A stretch of DNA of 64,000 bases from Ruminococcus flavefaciens (GTDB taxonomy: Bacteria > Bacillota > Clostridia > Oscillospirales > Ruminococcaceae). The position numbers and the translations under genes are program-made. Shown here in pieces: positions 16,102 through 24,457 of the stretch. The notes under the pieces were generated by a model. That model worked only from the letters and a program-made list of their open reading frames with translations. It ran no database searches and was not told the origin of the DNA. How positions within the stretch are numbered: position 1 is the first letter of the stretch; each line of letters opens with the position of its first letter. The stretch is taken from the NCBI GenBank assembly GCA_002309635.1, contig DBXO01000039.1, positions 35,353-99,352 on the forward strand, in the 5' to 3' direction.

Positions 16102-16782
16102 TTAAAATACAACGTACGGCTCTCCGTCAATGGTATAAATACAGAGAGTAACATAGCTGTCAAGTCTCTCCTTAAGAGAATATGAGCCGCCGTCATTAGG
16201 AACGGAGGTATAGGTACAGTTGACCAGAAAAGCCTTTTCGCTCGTTATCTTTGCATTCGGCAAGACTGCTCTTACAGCGGAATCATATCCTTTGAGCTCG
16301 TCCTCGTCAGTGACCACATCGTCAACAAGCACGAAATCAAAGCTGTAATCAGTACCTGTGAACTGCTTTATCAGGTCGTATTCTATATCAAGATAATCCT
16401 GAGCGCTCTCAACTCCCGTTTTTTCAAGTACAGACTTCAGATAATCGGGATGCAGAGCCTTTTCGAGATATTCGGGCTTCTTTTCGGAAATAGCATAGAA
16501 GTAGTCCGCAAGCTTTGCAGCTTCCTCGTCAGATAAATATCTCGGGTCGCGGTCAACGCCTATAGGCGTATCGAACTCCTCTGGGAGCAGCTTTCTGAAC
16601 TGCCCGCCGTAGGGTGTTTCGTCGAGCTTGATGTTCACGTCGTCGGGTATCTCCTCAACGAGGTCGTGATCGTGGTGATCATGCTCGTCCGCTTCATCCT
16701 TGTCATTGCACGAGACCGACGCAGAAGCTGTCATTACCAAAGCTGCCAGCAGTGCTGACGCTCTTGCGGTAAAACTCTTCAT
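16102..16782 (-). CDS. Secreted lipoprotein of unknown function (pair member 2)
   Basis: This 226-residue lipoprotein starts at the ATG at 16782, which has GGAGG about 8 bases upstream; an ATG at 16800 lacks one. The signal peptide ends in the lipobox SVSC (Cys near residue 24). A His/Asp-rich stretch HDHHDHDL follows and could bind metal. Residues about 60-226 resemble the downstream half of the neighbouring lipoprotein: a helix with xPEYLEKALHPDYL and a C-terminal strand ending GEPYVVF. The two are distant tandem paralogues. The fold may be NTF2-like, but this is a guess. It is the last gene of a three-lipoprotein run. Confidence 0.8.
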   Translation of the reverse strand: MKSFTARASALLAALVMTASASVSCNDKDEADEHDHHDHDLVEEIPDDVNIKLDETPYGGQFRKLLPEEFDTPIGVDRDPRYLSDEEAAKLADYFYAISEKKPEYLEKALHPDYLKSVLEKTGVESAQDYLDIEYDLIKQFTGTDYSFDFVLVDDVVTDEDELKGYDSAVRAVLPNAKITSEKAFLVNCTYTSVPNDGGSYSLKERLDSYVTLCIYTIDGEPYVVF

Positions 16783-16796
16783 ATCATTTTCCTCCA

Positions 16797-17624
16797 TCAA
16801 CCGAATATATAATATCTTCCGTCCTTGGTCGCAAAAACGATCTTTCCTGCGGTAACTATCATATTTTCCTTACCGTAAGCGTCCTCGCCCATGATGTAGA
16901 AGCATGCGTCAACGAATCCGTCGCACTGCTCCTTTACTTCGCTGTAGTAGTCCTTGCCGAGGTAATTGTTGAGCATCTGGAAGTATCCGTCAACATTGTC
17001 AACGCCGTCCGTGCGGGGAGCGTTCTTCTCAAGCTTGATACGTGTGATCTTGAAATCACCGTGTGCGCCCTGTGCAAGATCTGAACAGCTGTGTATAAAC
17101 GATGTCTTGAAATCGTGGCGATCCTCATTCTCTGCCTGAACTGCCTCCATTTCGGTTACATAACCGGGGAAGAGACACTTGTGGTAGGTATCGTAGTCAG
17201 CCGATGAATAAGCTGTGAAGTACTTCTCGAATGTGAGAATTAGATCGGCAGGATACTCGTTCTCGTCGAAATAAAGCTTTATACCGCTGCTGCTGAGACG
17301 ATAGTTGCCAAGCTGAGCGTCGGGCGAGCCCTCCTCGGGAGTGATGACCTCGTCGCTTACAGAACCGAGCACCAGATCACCGTCTGTGATCTCCATAGCG
17401 TTTACATGCTCCTCGATCTTTGAGGAGTATTCCTCAGGATTGTAATTGTCTCCCGAGATCTCTGCGCCGCCTACAGGCGGTTCAGTAGGAGTTTCTACAG
17501 CTGTTTCCGCATAGAGCGGCATACTGCTGCTGCTTTTTTTCTTCTTGTCGCCGCAGCCTGTGAGACACTGTGTTCCTGCTGCTGCAACGAGCAGTAATGC
17601 TAAAATTCTCTTCGTGTTTTTCAT
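16797..17624 (-). CDS. Secreted lipoprotein of unknown function (pair member 1)
   Basis: The 275-residue chain has a signal peptide with lipobox LTGC (Cys near residue 24), then a low-complexity KKKKSSSS stretch and a Thr/Pro/Glu linker. The mature domain shows a DYDTYHKCLFPGYVTEM helix and a final GRYYIFG strand, matching the pattern of the next gene. Its N-terminal extra part (NYNPEEYSSKIEEHVNAMEI) is absent from the partner. GAGGGA lies before the ATG. It follows the LRR lipoprotein by 19 bases. No enzymatic motif is visible; a cell-surface role is all that can be said. Confidence 0.82.
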   Translation of the reverse strand: MKNTKRILALLLVAAAGTQCLTGCGDKKKKSSSSMPLYAETAVETPTEPPVGGAEISGDNYNPEEYSSKIEEHVNAMEITDGDLVLGSVSDEVITPEEGSPDAQLGNYRLSSSGIKLYFDENEYPADLILTFEKYFTAYSSADYDTYHKCLFPGYVTEMEAVQAENEDRHDFKTSFIHSCSDLAQGAHGDFKITRIKLEKNAPRTDGVDNVDGYFQMLNNYLGKDYYSEVKEQCDGFVDACFYIMGEDAYGKENMIVTAGKIVFATKDGRYYIFG

Positions 17625-17643
17625 AATCGTTCCCTCTCATAAT

Positions 17644-18348
17644 TCAATATACCGAGTATTTACCCATTGCGCCTGCCCACACGGCTGCTGCCGAGCCCTC
17701 GGGCGCATAGACTGTCAGATCAGGTATATCCTCTATTCCCCACTCCTCATACTCAAGACTGCTGCTCAGTATGATAAGTGATCTCATTCCCATGCAGCTT
17801 GCAAAGGCACCTCTTTTTATTTCTTTTACTCCCTCGGGCACTGTCATTTCCGTCAGAGCAGTGCAGCCTGCAAATGCTCCGCGTTCAATATCCGTCAGTG
17901 CTGCGGGGAGCTTCATGCCCGCAAGTGATGCACAGTCTATGAAAGCTCCCTCGCCGATGACCTTAACGGTCTCGGGGAGAGTCACAGATGTAACAGGCTT
18001 TGCTTCAAAGGCGTAGAAGCCGATCTCAACGACGGGAGCTCCGTCTATCTCGTCGGGTATCACTACCTCTGTCATGCTGCCCTTATACTTTGTTATGATC
18101 GCGCCGCCTTTATATATCTCATATTCATAGGTATCGTTTGAAACGATATTGCGCTCGCGTACCGTTGGCTTGACAGTTGCGTCCTCAACGCTCCCGCCGG
18201 TTTCGGTTTCCTCTGCTGCCGTCTGCTGCTGAGCAACAGGAGCAGTCGTTGCAGTCTCGGTATTGCCGTTACTGTCCGTCTTCTTTCCGCAGCCCGCAAG
18301 AGCGGCTGCAAGCATCAACAGCAGCGAAATGCGAATTAGCTTTTTCAT
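17644..18348 (-). CDS. Lipoprotein with leucine-rich (BspA-type) repeats
   Basis: The 234-residue protein has a signal peptide with lipobox LAGC (Cys at residue 20) and a Thr/Gln/Glu spacer to residue about 65. LRR_5 repeats follow: IDGAPVVEIGFYAFEAKPVT, then VKVIGEGAFIDCASLAGMKL and similar units to about residue 210. The short last repeat ends in APEGSAAAVWAG. It is a smaller relative of the LRR proteins near 51-55 kb but anchored by lipid. AGGAG precedes the ATG. It lies first in the lipoprotein run, downstream of typA. It probably presents repeats at the cell surface. Confidence 0.85.
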   Translation of the reverse strand: MKKLIRISLLLMLAAALAGCGKKTDSNGNTETATTAPVAQQQTAAEETETGGSVEDATVKPTVRERNIVSNDTYEYEIYKGGAIITKYKGSMTEVVIPDEIDGAPVVEIGFYAFEAKPVTSVTLPETVKVIGEGAFIDCASLAGMKLPAALTDIERGAFAGCTALTEMTVPEGVKEIKRGAFASCMGMRSLIILSSSLEYEEWGIEDIPDLTVYAPEGSAAAVWAGAMGKYSVY

Positions 18349-18415
18349 ATCATATCTCCTAAACCTGCAAACTGTATGGTTTATATGTGTTGATTTGATG
18401 AAATCTCACACGCGA

Positions 18416-20239
18416 TCAGGCTTTTTTACCTCTTTCCTTGGCTCTCTGAGTATTGCTGAGGACTCTCTTCCTTATACGGAGCGACTCGGGAGTTACCTCA
18501 AGGAGCTCGTCGTCGGCAAGGAATTCAAGACAGTCCTCAAGGCTGAGAACTCTCGGAGGAACAAGACGGAGAGCGTCGTCGCTTCCGCTTGCACGGGTAT
18601 TTGTAAGGTGCTTCTTCTTGCACACATTTACAACAAGGTCTTCTGTTTTGGGCGAAGCTCCCACTACCATTCCCTCGTATACAGGAGTACCCGAGGTGAT
18701 GAAGAGCTGTCCGCGCTCCTGAGCGTTGTAAAGACCGTATGTAACGGCCTCACCTGTCTCGAAGGAGATGAGAGAACCTGTGTTTCTGCGCTCAATATCG
18801 CCCTTGTACGGCTGATAGCCGTCGAATACGTGGCTCATTATGCCCTCGCCCTTCGTATCTGTGAGGAACTCGCTCTTATAACCGAAAAGTCCTCTTGCAG
18901 GGATAAGGAACTCGATACGCATACGCGTTCCCTGCGGGTGCATGTCCACCATATCACCCTTGCGGGTACCGATCTTCTCCATAACGGAACCTACGCAGTC
19001 CTCTGGAACGTCGATAACGAGACGCTCGATAGGCTCGAGCTTTCTGCCGTTCTCGTCGGTCTTGTAGAGAACTCTCGGGGTGGAAACGCCAAGCTCATAG
19101 CCCTCGCGGCGCATATTCTCGATAAGTATGGAAAGGTGCATCTCGCCTCTGCCCGCAACACGGAATGCGTCGGTGCTGTCTGTTTCCTCAACGCGGAGAG
19201 AAACGTCCTTGAGGAGCTCCCTGAAGAGTCTCTCGCGGAGCTGACGTGAAGTAACGAATTTGCCCTCGCGTCCAGCAAAGGGGCTGTCGTTTACGGAGAA
19301 TGTCATTTCAACTGTAGGCTCGCTTATCTTTACGAAAGGAAGCGGATCCGGAGCCTCAGTAGCACAGATCGTGTCGCCGATGGTGATGTTCTCGATACCA
19401 GATATCCACACGATATCGCCTACCTGAGCTTCCTGTACGGGAACACGGTTAAGTCCCTGAATCTGAAGGAGCGAAACTATCTTGGCGTTGTAGTTCTTCT
19501 TTGATCCTGTATAATCACAGACTGTTACCTGCTGATTTACTGATATCTTGCCTCTTACGATACGTCCTATACCGATACGTCCCACGTACTCGTTGTAATC
19601 TATAGAGGATATGAGCATCTGAAGAGGATCGTTCTCCTCGCCCTTAGGCGGCTCGATGTAGTTTATGATAGTGTCGAAAAGGGGCTTGAGGTCTGTGCCT
19701 GCCTCGTACTGGCTCAGCGAAGCGGTACCGCTTCTGCCGGAGCAGAAAAGGAGGGGGCTCTCAAGCTGAGCCTCGTTTGCGTCAAGATCGAGGAGGAGCT
19801 CCAGCACCTCGTCGCCTATCTCGTCAAGACGTGCGTCGGGACGGTCTATCTTATTTACTACTACTATTATTTTATGTCCCATTTCAAGAGCCTTTGAGAG
19901 CACGAAGCGTGTCTGGGGCATAGGTCCCTCTGCTGCGTCGACAAGCAGGAGAACTCCGTCCACCATTTCAAGCACACGCTCTACCTCGCCGCCGAAATCG
20001 GCGTGGCCGGGGGTGTCGATAATGTTTATCTTTGTTCCGTTGTACATAACCGAGGTATTCTTTGCAAGGATAGTGATACCTCTTTCCCTCTCGAGGTCGT
20101 TTGAGTCCATTACTCGCTCGGCAACTGCCTGATTCTCACGGAAAACGCCGCCCTGCTTGAGCATTTCGTCAACGAGAGTGGTCTTGCCGTGGTCAACGTG
20201 AGCGATAATGGCAATGTTTCTTAAGTCTTCTCTAATCAT
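18416..20239 (-). CDS. typA: Ribosome-associated GTPase TypA/BipA
   Basis: TypA is a translational GTPase that binds the 70S ribosome and helps assembly and stress adaptation. The 607-residue chain has P-loop AHVDHGKTT (about 13-21), switch region DLERERGITI, DTPGHADFGGEVERV (G3), VVNKIDRPDAR (G4) and SGRSG (G5-like). An EF-Tu-like domain II, an EF-G-like domain V and the TypA-specific C-terminus with SLEDCLEFLADDELLEVTP follow. TGGAGG precedes the ATG. It follows the YcxB pair by 54 bases. Confidence 0.98.
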   Translation of the reverse strand: MIREDLRNIAIIAHVDHGKTTLVDEMLKQGGVFRENQAVAERVMDSNDLERERGITILAKNTSVMYNGTKINIIDTPGHADFGGEVERVLEMVDGVLLLVDAAEGPMPQTRFVLSKALEMGHKIIVVVNKIDRPDARLDEIGDEVLELLLDLDANEAQLESPLLFCSGRSGTASLSQYEAGTDLKPLFDTIINYIEPPKGEENDPLQMLISSIDYNEYVGRIGIGRIVRGKISVNQQVTVCDYTGSKKNYNAKIVSLLQIQGLNRVPVQEAQVGDIVWISGIENITIGDTICATEAPDPLPFVKISEPTVEMTFSVNDSPFAGREGKFVTSRQLRERLFRELLKDVSLRVEETDSTDAFRVAGRGEMHLSILIENMRREGYELGVSTPRVLYKTDENGRKLEPIERLVIDVPEDCVGSVMEKIGTRKGDMVDMHPQGTRMRIEFLIPARGLFGYKSEFLTDTKGEGIMSHVFDGYQPYKGDIERRNTGSLISFETGEAVTYGLYNAQERGQLFITSGTPVYEGMVVGASPKTEDLVVNVCKKKHLTNTRASGSDDALRLVPPRVLSLEDCLEFLADDELLEVTPESLRIRKRVLSNTQRAKERGKKA

Positions 20240-20293
20240 ATTTTCTTTCCTCCATAAAGATTTGTCTCTATGTGAACGGCTTTGCGCCGCTTT

Positions 20294-20818
20294 TTACTTC
20301 ACCCTGTATTTCTTTCCAAGTTTTTCCCTCAGAAGCGCCGAAAGCTCCTGCGGAGTACCGTTTGTGAAGCTGTTCTCATGGAAGGCTATGCCCGTTCCCG
20401 TACCGAATACGACCACGAACCAGCACTCGCGGTATACCGCTTTTTTCACAGCGGCGTACTTTATCTTGGTATGCTCGCTTATCCCCGTGCATTCGCTGCT
20501 GAGGGCGATGAAGTTATCGTTGAAGGTATATTCCCACTTCATATCGGGAACGTTTTTCCGCATGGCTGCGTACCTCTTTGCAGGGTACCCCAGGAGCCTT
20601 GTTATGTATATGACAACAGCGCATATGGTCACAACGCAAAGCACTATTTCAAGTATGCCGCCGTCGCCTTTTTTCAGCGATATTATGCTGAATACCAGTG
20701 CTGTCACCATAATGAGCAGGAATACTGCGAGAGCAGCAGCGCTTCGTTTCGGCGCAGACGTAACGCTCCACAGCCTGTTAAGGCTCTCACGGGAAGGCTT
20801 GTTTTTAACAGCTATCAT
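20294..20818 (-). CDS. YcxB-like membrane protein (copy 2)
   Basis: The 174-residue protein has two hydrophobic segments (about residues 27-47 and 56-77). A cytoplasmic domain follows with a YcxB-type pattern: YTFNDNFIALSSE, IKYAAVKKA and the closing GTPQELSALLREKLGKKY. The ATG overlaps the stop of the first copy (ATGA). YcxB-like proteins have no established function. The pair lies directly before typA. Confidence 0.75.
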   Translation of the reverse strand: MIAVKNKPSRESLNRLWSVTSAPKRSAAALAVFLLIMVTALVFSIISLKKGDGGILEIVLCVVTICAVVIYITRLLGYPAKRYAAMRKNVPDMKWEYTFNDNFIALSSECTGISEHTKIKYAAVKKAVYRECWFVVVFGTGTGIAFHENSFTNGTPQELSALLREKLGKKYRVK

Positions 20819-21357
20819 AACCAGCCCTCCTTGGTAGTATACTTCTTTCCGAGAGCTGCGGTCAGAAGATTTCTCAGCTCTTCGGCTGTTCCCTCGGTGA
20901 TATCGGTATCCGAGAAAAAAAGTGAGCCTGCCTCGGTGATGTTGAGCTTGAAATAGCCCATCGTCTCACGGGCAGAGTTCAGCCGTGAAATGCTGTATGT
21001 CGCCTTTTTCTTAAGGTTTTCGGACTCCGAGAAAAGTTCTATCCTGTCACCGTCCACGGTGAGCTCGTATCTGAGCCCCGGGCAGTAGGAAGAAAAACTT
21101 CTGAAGCTTCTGACAGGATTCATAAGCAGCAGCTTTATGGCGCAGCCTGCGAATATACCGAGGAAGACCGACAGCAGGAGTATCAGCGACAATGTCACCT
21201 TATGCCTGCTTACCGCGGTGATAACTATTATAAAGGATACAAGTATAAATTCAATTGCGCCTGCGTAAGCAAGGGCACGGTATATTCTGTATGCCGGCGA
21301 CGATCTTACTGCTGCCGAATGAACTTTTATGTCGTATTTTACATTTGCTTTTACCAT
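20815..21357 (-). CDS. YcxB-like membrane protein (copy 1)
   Basis: The 180-residue protein is the tandem paralogue of the next gene. Two hydrophobic segments lie near residues 29-50 and 56-80. The C-terminal domain keeps YELTVDGDRIELFSESENL, a Tyr/Ser strand and the ending GTAEELRNLLTAALGKKY. The ATG at 21357 is preferred over an upstream GTG at 21366 because AGGTGG lies 5 bases before it. The two copies are translationally coupled and may act together. Confidence 0.75.
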   Translation of the reverse strand: MVKANVKYDIKVHSAAVRSSPAYRIYRALAYAGAIEFILVSFIIVITAVSRHKVTLSLILLLSVFLGIFAGCAIKLLLMNPVRSFRSFSSYCPGLRYELTVDGDRIELFSESENLKKKATYSISRLNSARETMGYFKLNITEAGSLFFSDTDITEGTAEELRNLLTAALGKKYTTKEGWL

Positions 21358-21434
21358 GCGATCCACCTACATTCTTTATACATTTCTGAACATTAAGGCT
21401 GAATTTCAGTGCAAATCCTCTTTTTTCCCGGACA

Positions 21435-21464
21435 TAAAAAAGCCCTTGCAGAGGAAATGCAAGG
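21435..21464 (-). terminator. Second terminator after the tRNA genes
   Basis: On the minus strand a 7-bp stem CCTTGCA/TGCAAGG with loop TTTCCTC is followed by GCTTTTTT. It backs up the first terminator. Confidence 0.75.
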
Positions 21465-21484
21465 TTAAAAGTTGCAGTGTCAAA

Positions 21485-21513
21485 CAAAAACAGCCCCGAA
21501 AATTTTTCGGGGC
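21485..21513 (-). terminator. Terminator of the tRNA operon
   Basis: On the minus strand GCCCCGAAA pairs with TTTCGGGGC (9 bp, short AT loop), followed by TGTTTTTG, 6 bases beyond the tRNA-Tyr CCA end. Confidence 0.85.
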
Positions 21514-21518
21514 GTTTC

Positions 21519-21604
21519 TGGTGGGAGAGGATGGATTCGGACCATCGAAGCTGAAAAGCAACAGATTTACAGTCTGCCCCCTTTGGCCACTCGGGAACTC
21601 TCCC
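21519..21604 (-). tRNA. tRNA-Tyr (anticodon GTA)
   Basis: An 86-base class II tRNA with encoded CCA. The acceptor stem GGGAGAG/CTCTCCC is perfect, the anticodon GTA is at 21570-21568, the anticodon stem is CAGA/TCTG, and the variable arm is long. The T-arm is GATGG-TCCGAAT-CCATC: position 55 is C where U55 (pseudouridine) is nearly universal, so it could pair with G18 as G-C. Otherwise it is intact. It is the last of three tRNA genes read leftward. Confidence 0.95.
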
Positions 21605-21638
21605 ATACGAATGAAAATTTTGCCGTAAGACAAAATAA

Positions 21639-21714
21639 TGGAGCTGGTGGACGGACTCGAACCCCCGACCTGCTGATTACAAATCAGCTGCTCTACCAAC
21701 TGAGCTACACCAGC
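21639..21714 (-). tRNA. tRNA-Thr (anticodon TGT)
   Basis: A 76-base tRNA with encoded CCA. Acceptor GCTGGTG/CACCAGC, D-arm AGCTC-AGTTGGTA-GAGC, anticodon stem CTGAT/ATCAG with TGT at 21681-21679, T-loop TTCGAGT. The T-stem GGGGG/CCGTC has a G51-G63 mismatch. It is the middle gene of the tRNA cluster. Confidence 0.96.
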
Positions 21715-21778
21715 GCTAATGCTTAATTATTATACCACATTTGCTAATGCTTGTCAAGTACTTTTTTCAGATTTTTTA

Positions 21779-21855
21779 TGGTCGAGGCGACAGGACTCGA
21801 ACCTGCGGCATCTTGCTCCCAAAGCAAGCACTCTACCAAACTGAGCTACGCCTCG
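21779..21855 (-). tRNA. tRNA-Pro (anticodon TGG)
   Basis: A 77-base tRNA with encoded CCA. Acceptor CGAGGCG/CGCCTCG, anticodon stem CTTGC/GCAAG, loop TTTGGGA giving TGG (21821-21819), T-loop TTCGAGT. It is the first of three tRNA genes after a consensus promoter. Confidence 0.97.
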
Positions 21856-21896
21856 GATAACTGCTCTTCGGCAAGTCTTTGACAGACAGCTTTTAT

Positions 21897-21925
21897 ATTA
21901 TATCAGAACAGTATGGGATTGTCAA
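21897..21925 (-). promoter_or_regulatory. Promoter of the Pro-Thr-Tyr tRNA operon
   Basis: On the minus strand a perfect TTGACA (21925-21920), 17-base spacer and perfect TATAAT (21902-21897) lie about 40 bases before tRNA-Pro. Confidence 0.93.
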
Positions 21926-22003
21926 GTGCGGATAGCACGATTTGTAACATCGCACAATAATTCAGGCGAAATATGCATTATTTCGCCGCAGATAACAAAA
22001 AAT

Positions 22004-22026
22004 AAAAAAGGGAGCTCGAAGCTCCC
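22004..22026 (-). terminator. Terminator after the small acidic protein gene
   Basis: GGGAGCT/AGCTCCC (7 bp, loop 3) is followed on the minus strand by TTTTTT. A second palindrome GGCGAAAT-N7-ATTTCGCC at 21965-21987 lies beyond it without a T-run. Confidence 0.85.
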
Positions 22027-22035
22027 TCGCAAAAA

Positions 22036-22281
22036 TCAGTCCTCAGCGTCCTCTGCATCAGCCTTGTCAGCCTCTTCAGCGTCACCGTCAGCCTTTTCCT
22101 CGGCAGCGTCATCGCTGATCTCGAAGTCAACGCTCTCGTCTGCGTCAAAATTATCGAAATCATCGTAATCATCGTCATCATAGTCAGAATCCGAATCCTT
22201 ATCCTTGAGAGCCTGTACAGCAACATATCCAACGGCTGCTGCTGCGCCTGCAGCTAAGATTGCAACTAAAAACTTATTCAT
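22036..22281 (-). CDS. Small acidic membrane-anchored protein, unknown function
   Basis: From the ATG at 22281 (GAGGAAAT upstream) this is an 81-residue protein. A single hydrophobic segment FLVAILAAGAAAAVGYVAV (residues 4-22) is followed by a tail almost wholly of Asp, Glu and Ala, including SDYDDDDYDDFDNF. It is a short anchor or uncleaved signal with an extremely acidic tail. Such tails can bind cations or basic partners, but no function is known. It has its own promoter and terminator, so it is an independent unit, which argues that the gene is real despite its low complexity. Confidence 0.8.
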   Translation of the reverse strand: MNKFLVAILAAGAAAAVGYVAVQALKDKDSDSDYDDDDYDDFDNFDADESVDFEISDDAAEEKADGDAEEADKADAEDAED

Positions 22282-22355
22282 ATCAATTTCCTCTTTTCTC
22301 CGCAAGAATTAGTATTACCGAACCGCTTGCGATCGGATTCCGATAATCTACAAAT

Positions 22356-22384
22356 ATTATACCATACCTTTTTCTGAATTTCAA
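22356..22384 (-). promoter_or_regulatory. Promoter of the small acidic protein gene
   Basis: On the minus strand TTGAAA (22384-22379), a 17-base spacer and a perfect TATAAT (22361-22356) with an extended TG before the -10. It overlaps nothing but the end of rsmE. Confidence 0.85.
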
Positions 22385-22388
22385 CTCT

Positions 22389-23114
22389 TTACATATTATT
22401 TGTTAAAAACATCAAAATTGAAAGGGCTGTTATTGGTGCAGTTTCACAACGTAAAATTCTCTTGCCCAACCACACCTGTTTTGCGCCGATTTTTACAGCT
22501 GATTCAGCCTCCTCGCGGTCAAAGCCGCCTTCGCTCCCGATGAAAAGTCCCACCCTTTTCACACCGTCAAAGTCCACGTCTCCGAAGGAGCAGCCACCCT
22601 CCTCCTCATAGAGCAGGACCGTTCTGTCAAGGGCCTCCATCATGGAAAGAGCCTTGCCGAGATCTGCCATGGGAGCTACTTCGGGTATCATTCCCCTGCC
22701 CGACTGCTTGGCAGCCTCCTCCGCTATCTTGTTGAGGCGCGGCAGCTTCTTTTTCTCAAACTCCTTCGGGTCCGGGCGTGATATGCAACGCCTTGTGAGC
22801 ACGGGAACTATCCTTGATACTCCCAGCTCCACGCTTTTCTGTATTATGTATTCCAGCTTGTCGAGCTTCGGCACGGCCTGAAAGAGCGTCACCTCGATAT
22901 TGGGTTCTGCCGCGCATCTGTGCTTCTCAACGAGGTCCAGGTACACAGCGTCGGCAGTGATACTGCCGATAGTGCAGCAGTAATCGACGCCGTTGCAGCA
23001 GACCGTCACAGCTTCGCCCGTCCTCATGCGCAGAGAACGTCCGATGTGGTTAGCGTCGCTGCCCGTAAGGACAATATTGTTTTCGTCTATCTCATTTGTG
23101 AAAAATCGTGGCAT
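22389..23114 (-). CDS. rsmE: 16S rRNA (uracil-1498-N3) methyltransferase RsmE
   Basis: RsmE methylates U1498 of 16S rRNA in the decoding region. From the ATG at 23114 it has 241 residues, the family's length; upstream in-frame sequence to 23255 is not family-like. The N-terminal PUA-like part starts MPRFF and includes HIGRSLRMRTGE. The SPOUT trefoil-knot motifs are LFIGSEGGFDREEAE (about residue 195) and LGKRILRCETAPI (about 220). The closing residues are hydrophobic. The family's usual neighbour prmA is not here; VanY follows upstream instead. Confidence 0.95.
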   Translation of the reverse strand: MPRFFTNEIDENNIVLTGSDANHIGRSLRMRTGEAVTVCCNGVDYCCTIGSITADAVYLDLVEKHRCAAEPNIEVTLFQAVPKLDKLEYIIQKSVELGVSRIVPVLTRRCISRPDPKEFEKKKLPRLNKIAEEAAKQSGRGMIPEVAPMADLGKALSMMEALDRTVLLYEEEGGCSFGDVDFDGVKRVGLFIGSEGGFDREEAESAVKIGAKQVWLGKRILRCETAPITALSILMFLTNNM

Positions 23115-23261
23115 AAAGCACCGCCTGTTACTTATTTCTGATTTATTCCGGCTGTATGAGCACGGTATGATCGGCAATTGCAAACGCCGGCAGTTCCGCC
23201 AAAAACGGCAGCCGGTCCATATCAAAATCCCCTGTCCGCTGACAGGGGGGCACACTTTTTG

Positions 23262-24386
23262 TTATGCAACGCCGAGGTATTCCTCAAGGCACTGACCGCT
23301 CCTGTAGATCTTCCTTGCGATCTTCGAGCCGACATAGCGGATGTGCCACGGCTCATACTGATAGCCCGTGATATTCTCCTTTCCCAAAGGATAGCGGATT
23401 ATAAAGCCGTATTCGTGAGCATGCTCCGAGAGCCATGCCGACTCCTGAGTATAGCCGAAGGCGTTATTTATGGTATTGACGTCTATGCAGAGCCCCGACT
23501 GGTGCTCCGAATAACCCGCCCTTGCGGAATAGGTATCGACTATTTCCACAGCCTGCTCCTCGGTATTGCCCTTTTTCTTTTCTTCCTCGATATAATTGTT
23601 GTATATGGTCTCCTGATCCTTGTAGGAACGGTAACTGGAGCCGATATAGATACTAAGCCCCTCCTTTGAAGCCGCCGTGGACAGAGCCGTGAACTGGTCA
23701 TAGCATACCTGTTCCAGCATTGGAGCAAATGTGGCGGGGAGACTGTGTTCCTTGTTCACCAGCAGTACCCCGTCTATATAAGTAAGCCCCTCTGTATCGT
23801 GTACAGGGGGGGCTGGAGCCTCAGCCTTATTCGACTGAGGCGCTGCTGAATCGTTGTCATCGGTATCCTCACCGCGCACCGTTACCTGGATCATTACCTC
23901 CTGCTTCGGATCAGCGGCGGATTTCAAGGTAACATAGCACTTTCCGGGTGATACACCTGTAATATGTCCGTAACTGTCAACAGTTGCGATCTTCTTGTCT
24001 GTGGACTCCCATCTTTCATCGGCTTCAACTGTGCCGTCGGGGTATTCAAGAACTCTCGGCATATCGGTCTCGCCGACTTCAAGTATAACTGTTCTCTTGT
24101 CGAGCTTGAAATCGCTGTCATTCGAGGGGAGCGTTACTGCCGCGGTAGTTGTTACCGTTGTGGTTATGGCAGCATCTGTGGCAGTTGTAGTAGTAGTCAG
24201 TGTAGAACTTGCCTTCTTTTCTGCAGCGGGCTTCTTATCATCGCTTTTGCATGCCTTGGCAATGAAAACGACAAAAACAAGTATCAGAAGAGATATTATG
24301 GCAAGCGCTGCAAGCCTTCTGTTTCTGTATGTCCTGCGGGATACCTTTCTGCGGGGACGGTTGGAACTGTATCTGTTATTGTCCAT
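23262..24386 (-). CDS. Membrane-anchored D-alanyl-D-alanine carboxypeptidase (VanY family) with a Big_2-like domain
   Basis: The 374-residue protein trims D-Ala from peptidoglycan stems outside the membrane. A basic cytosolic start leads to one membrane segment (LAALAIISLLILVFVVFIAK, about 26-45), then a Thr-rich spacer. A bacterial Ig-like domain (about 90-170, with LEVGETD and ATVDSYGHITGVSPGKC) precedes the VanY domain (about 200-370). The zinc motifs are SEHQSGLCID and EPWHIRYVG, with SSYRSYKDQETIY before them. The lack of vanA/H/X genes argues for ordinary wall maturation rather than glycopeptide resistance. AAAGGGATT precedes the ATG. Confidence 0.93.
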   Translation of the reverse strand: MDNNRYSSNRPRRKVSRRTYRNRRLAALAIISLLILVFVVFIAKACKSDDKKPAAEKKASSTLTTTTTATDAAITTTVTTTAAVTLPSNDSDFKLDKRTVILEVGETDMPRVLEYPDGTVEADERWESTDKKIATVDSYGHITGVSPGKCYVTLKSAADPKQEVMIQVTVRGEDTDDNDSAAPQSNKAEAPAPPVHDTEGLTYIDGVLLVNKEHSLPATFAPMLEQVCYDQFTALSTAASKEGLSIYIGSSYRSYKDQETIYNNYIEEEKKKGNTEEQAVEIVDTYSARAGYSEHQSGLCIDVNTINNAFGYTQESAWLSEHAHEYGFIIRYPLGKENITGYQYEPWHIRYVGSKIARKIYRSGQCLEEYLGVA

Positions 24387-24457
24387 GTTGATAAATCCCT
24401 TTCTGTATTTATCGGGCGGAACGCGCTCCTGCCCGTTTCTTTAAAAACTTCCTTATT

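Noticed and set aside
18263..19249. 328-codon plus-strand frame opposite typA
   Set aside because: Antisense shadow of TypA; no ribosome site.
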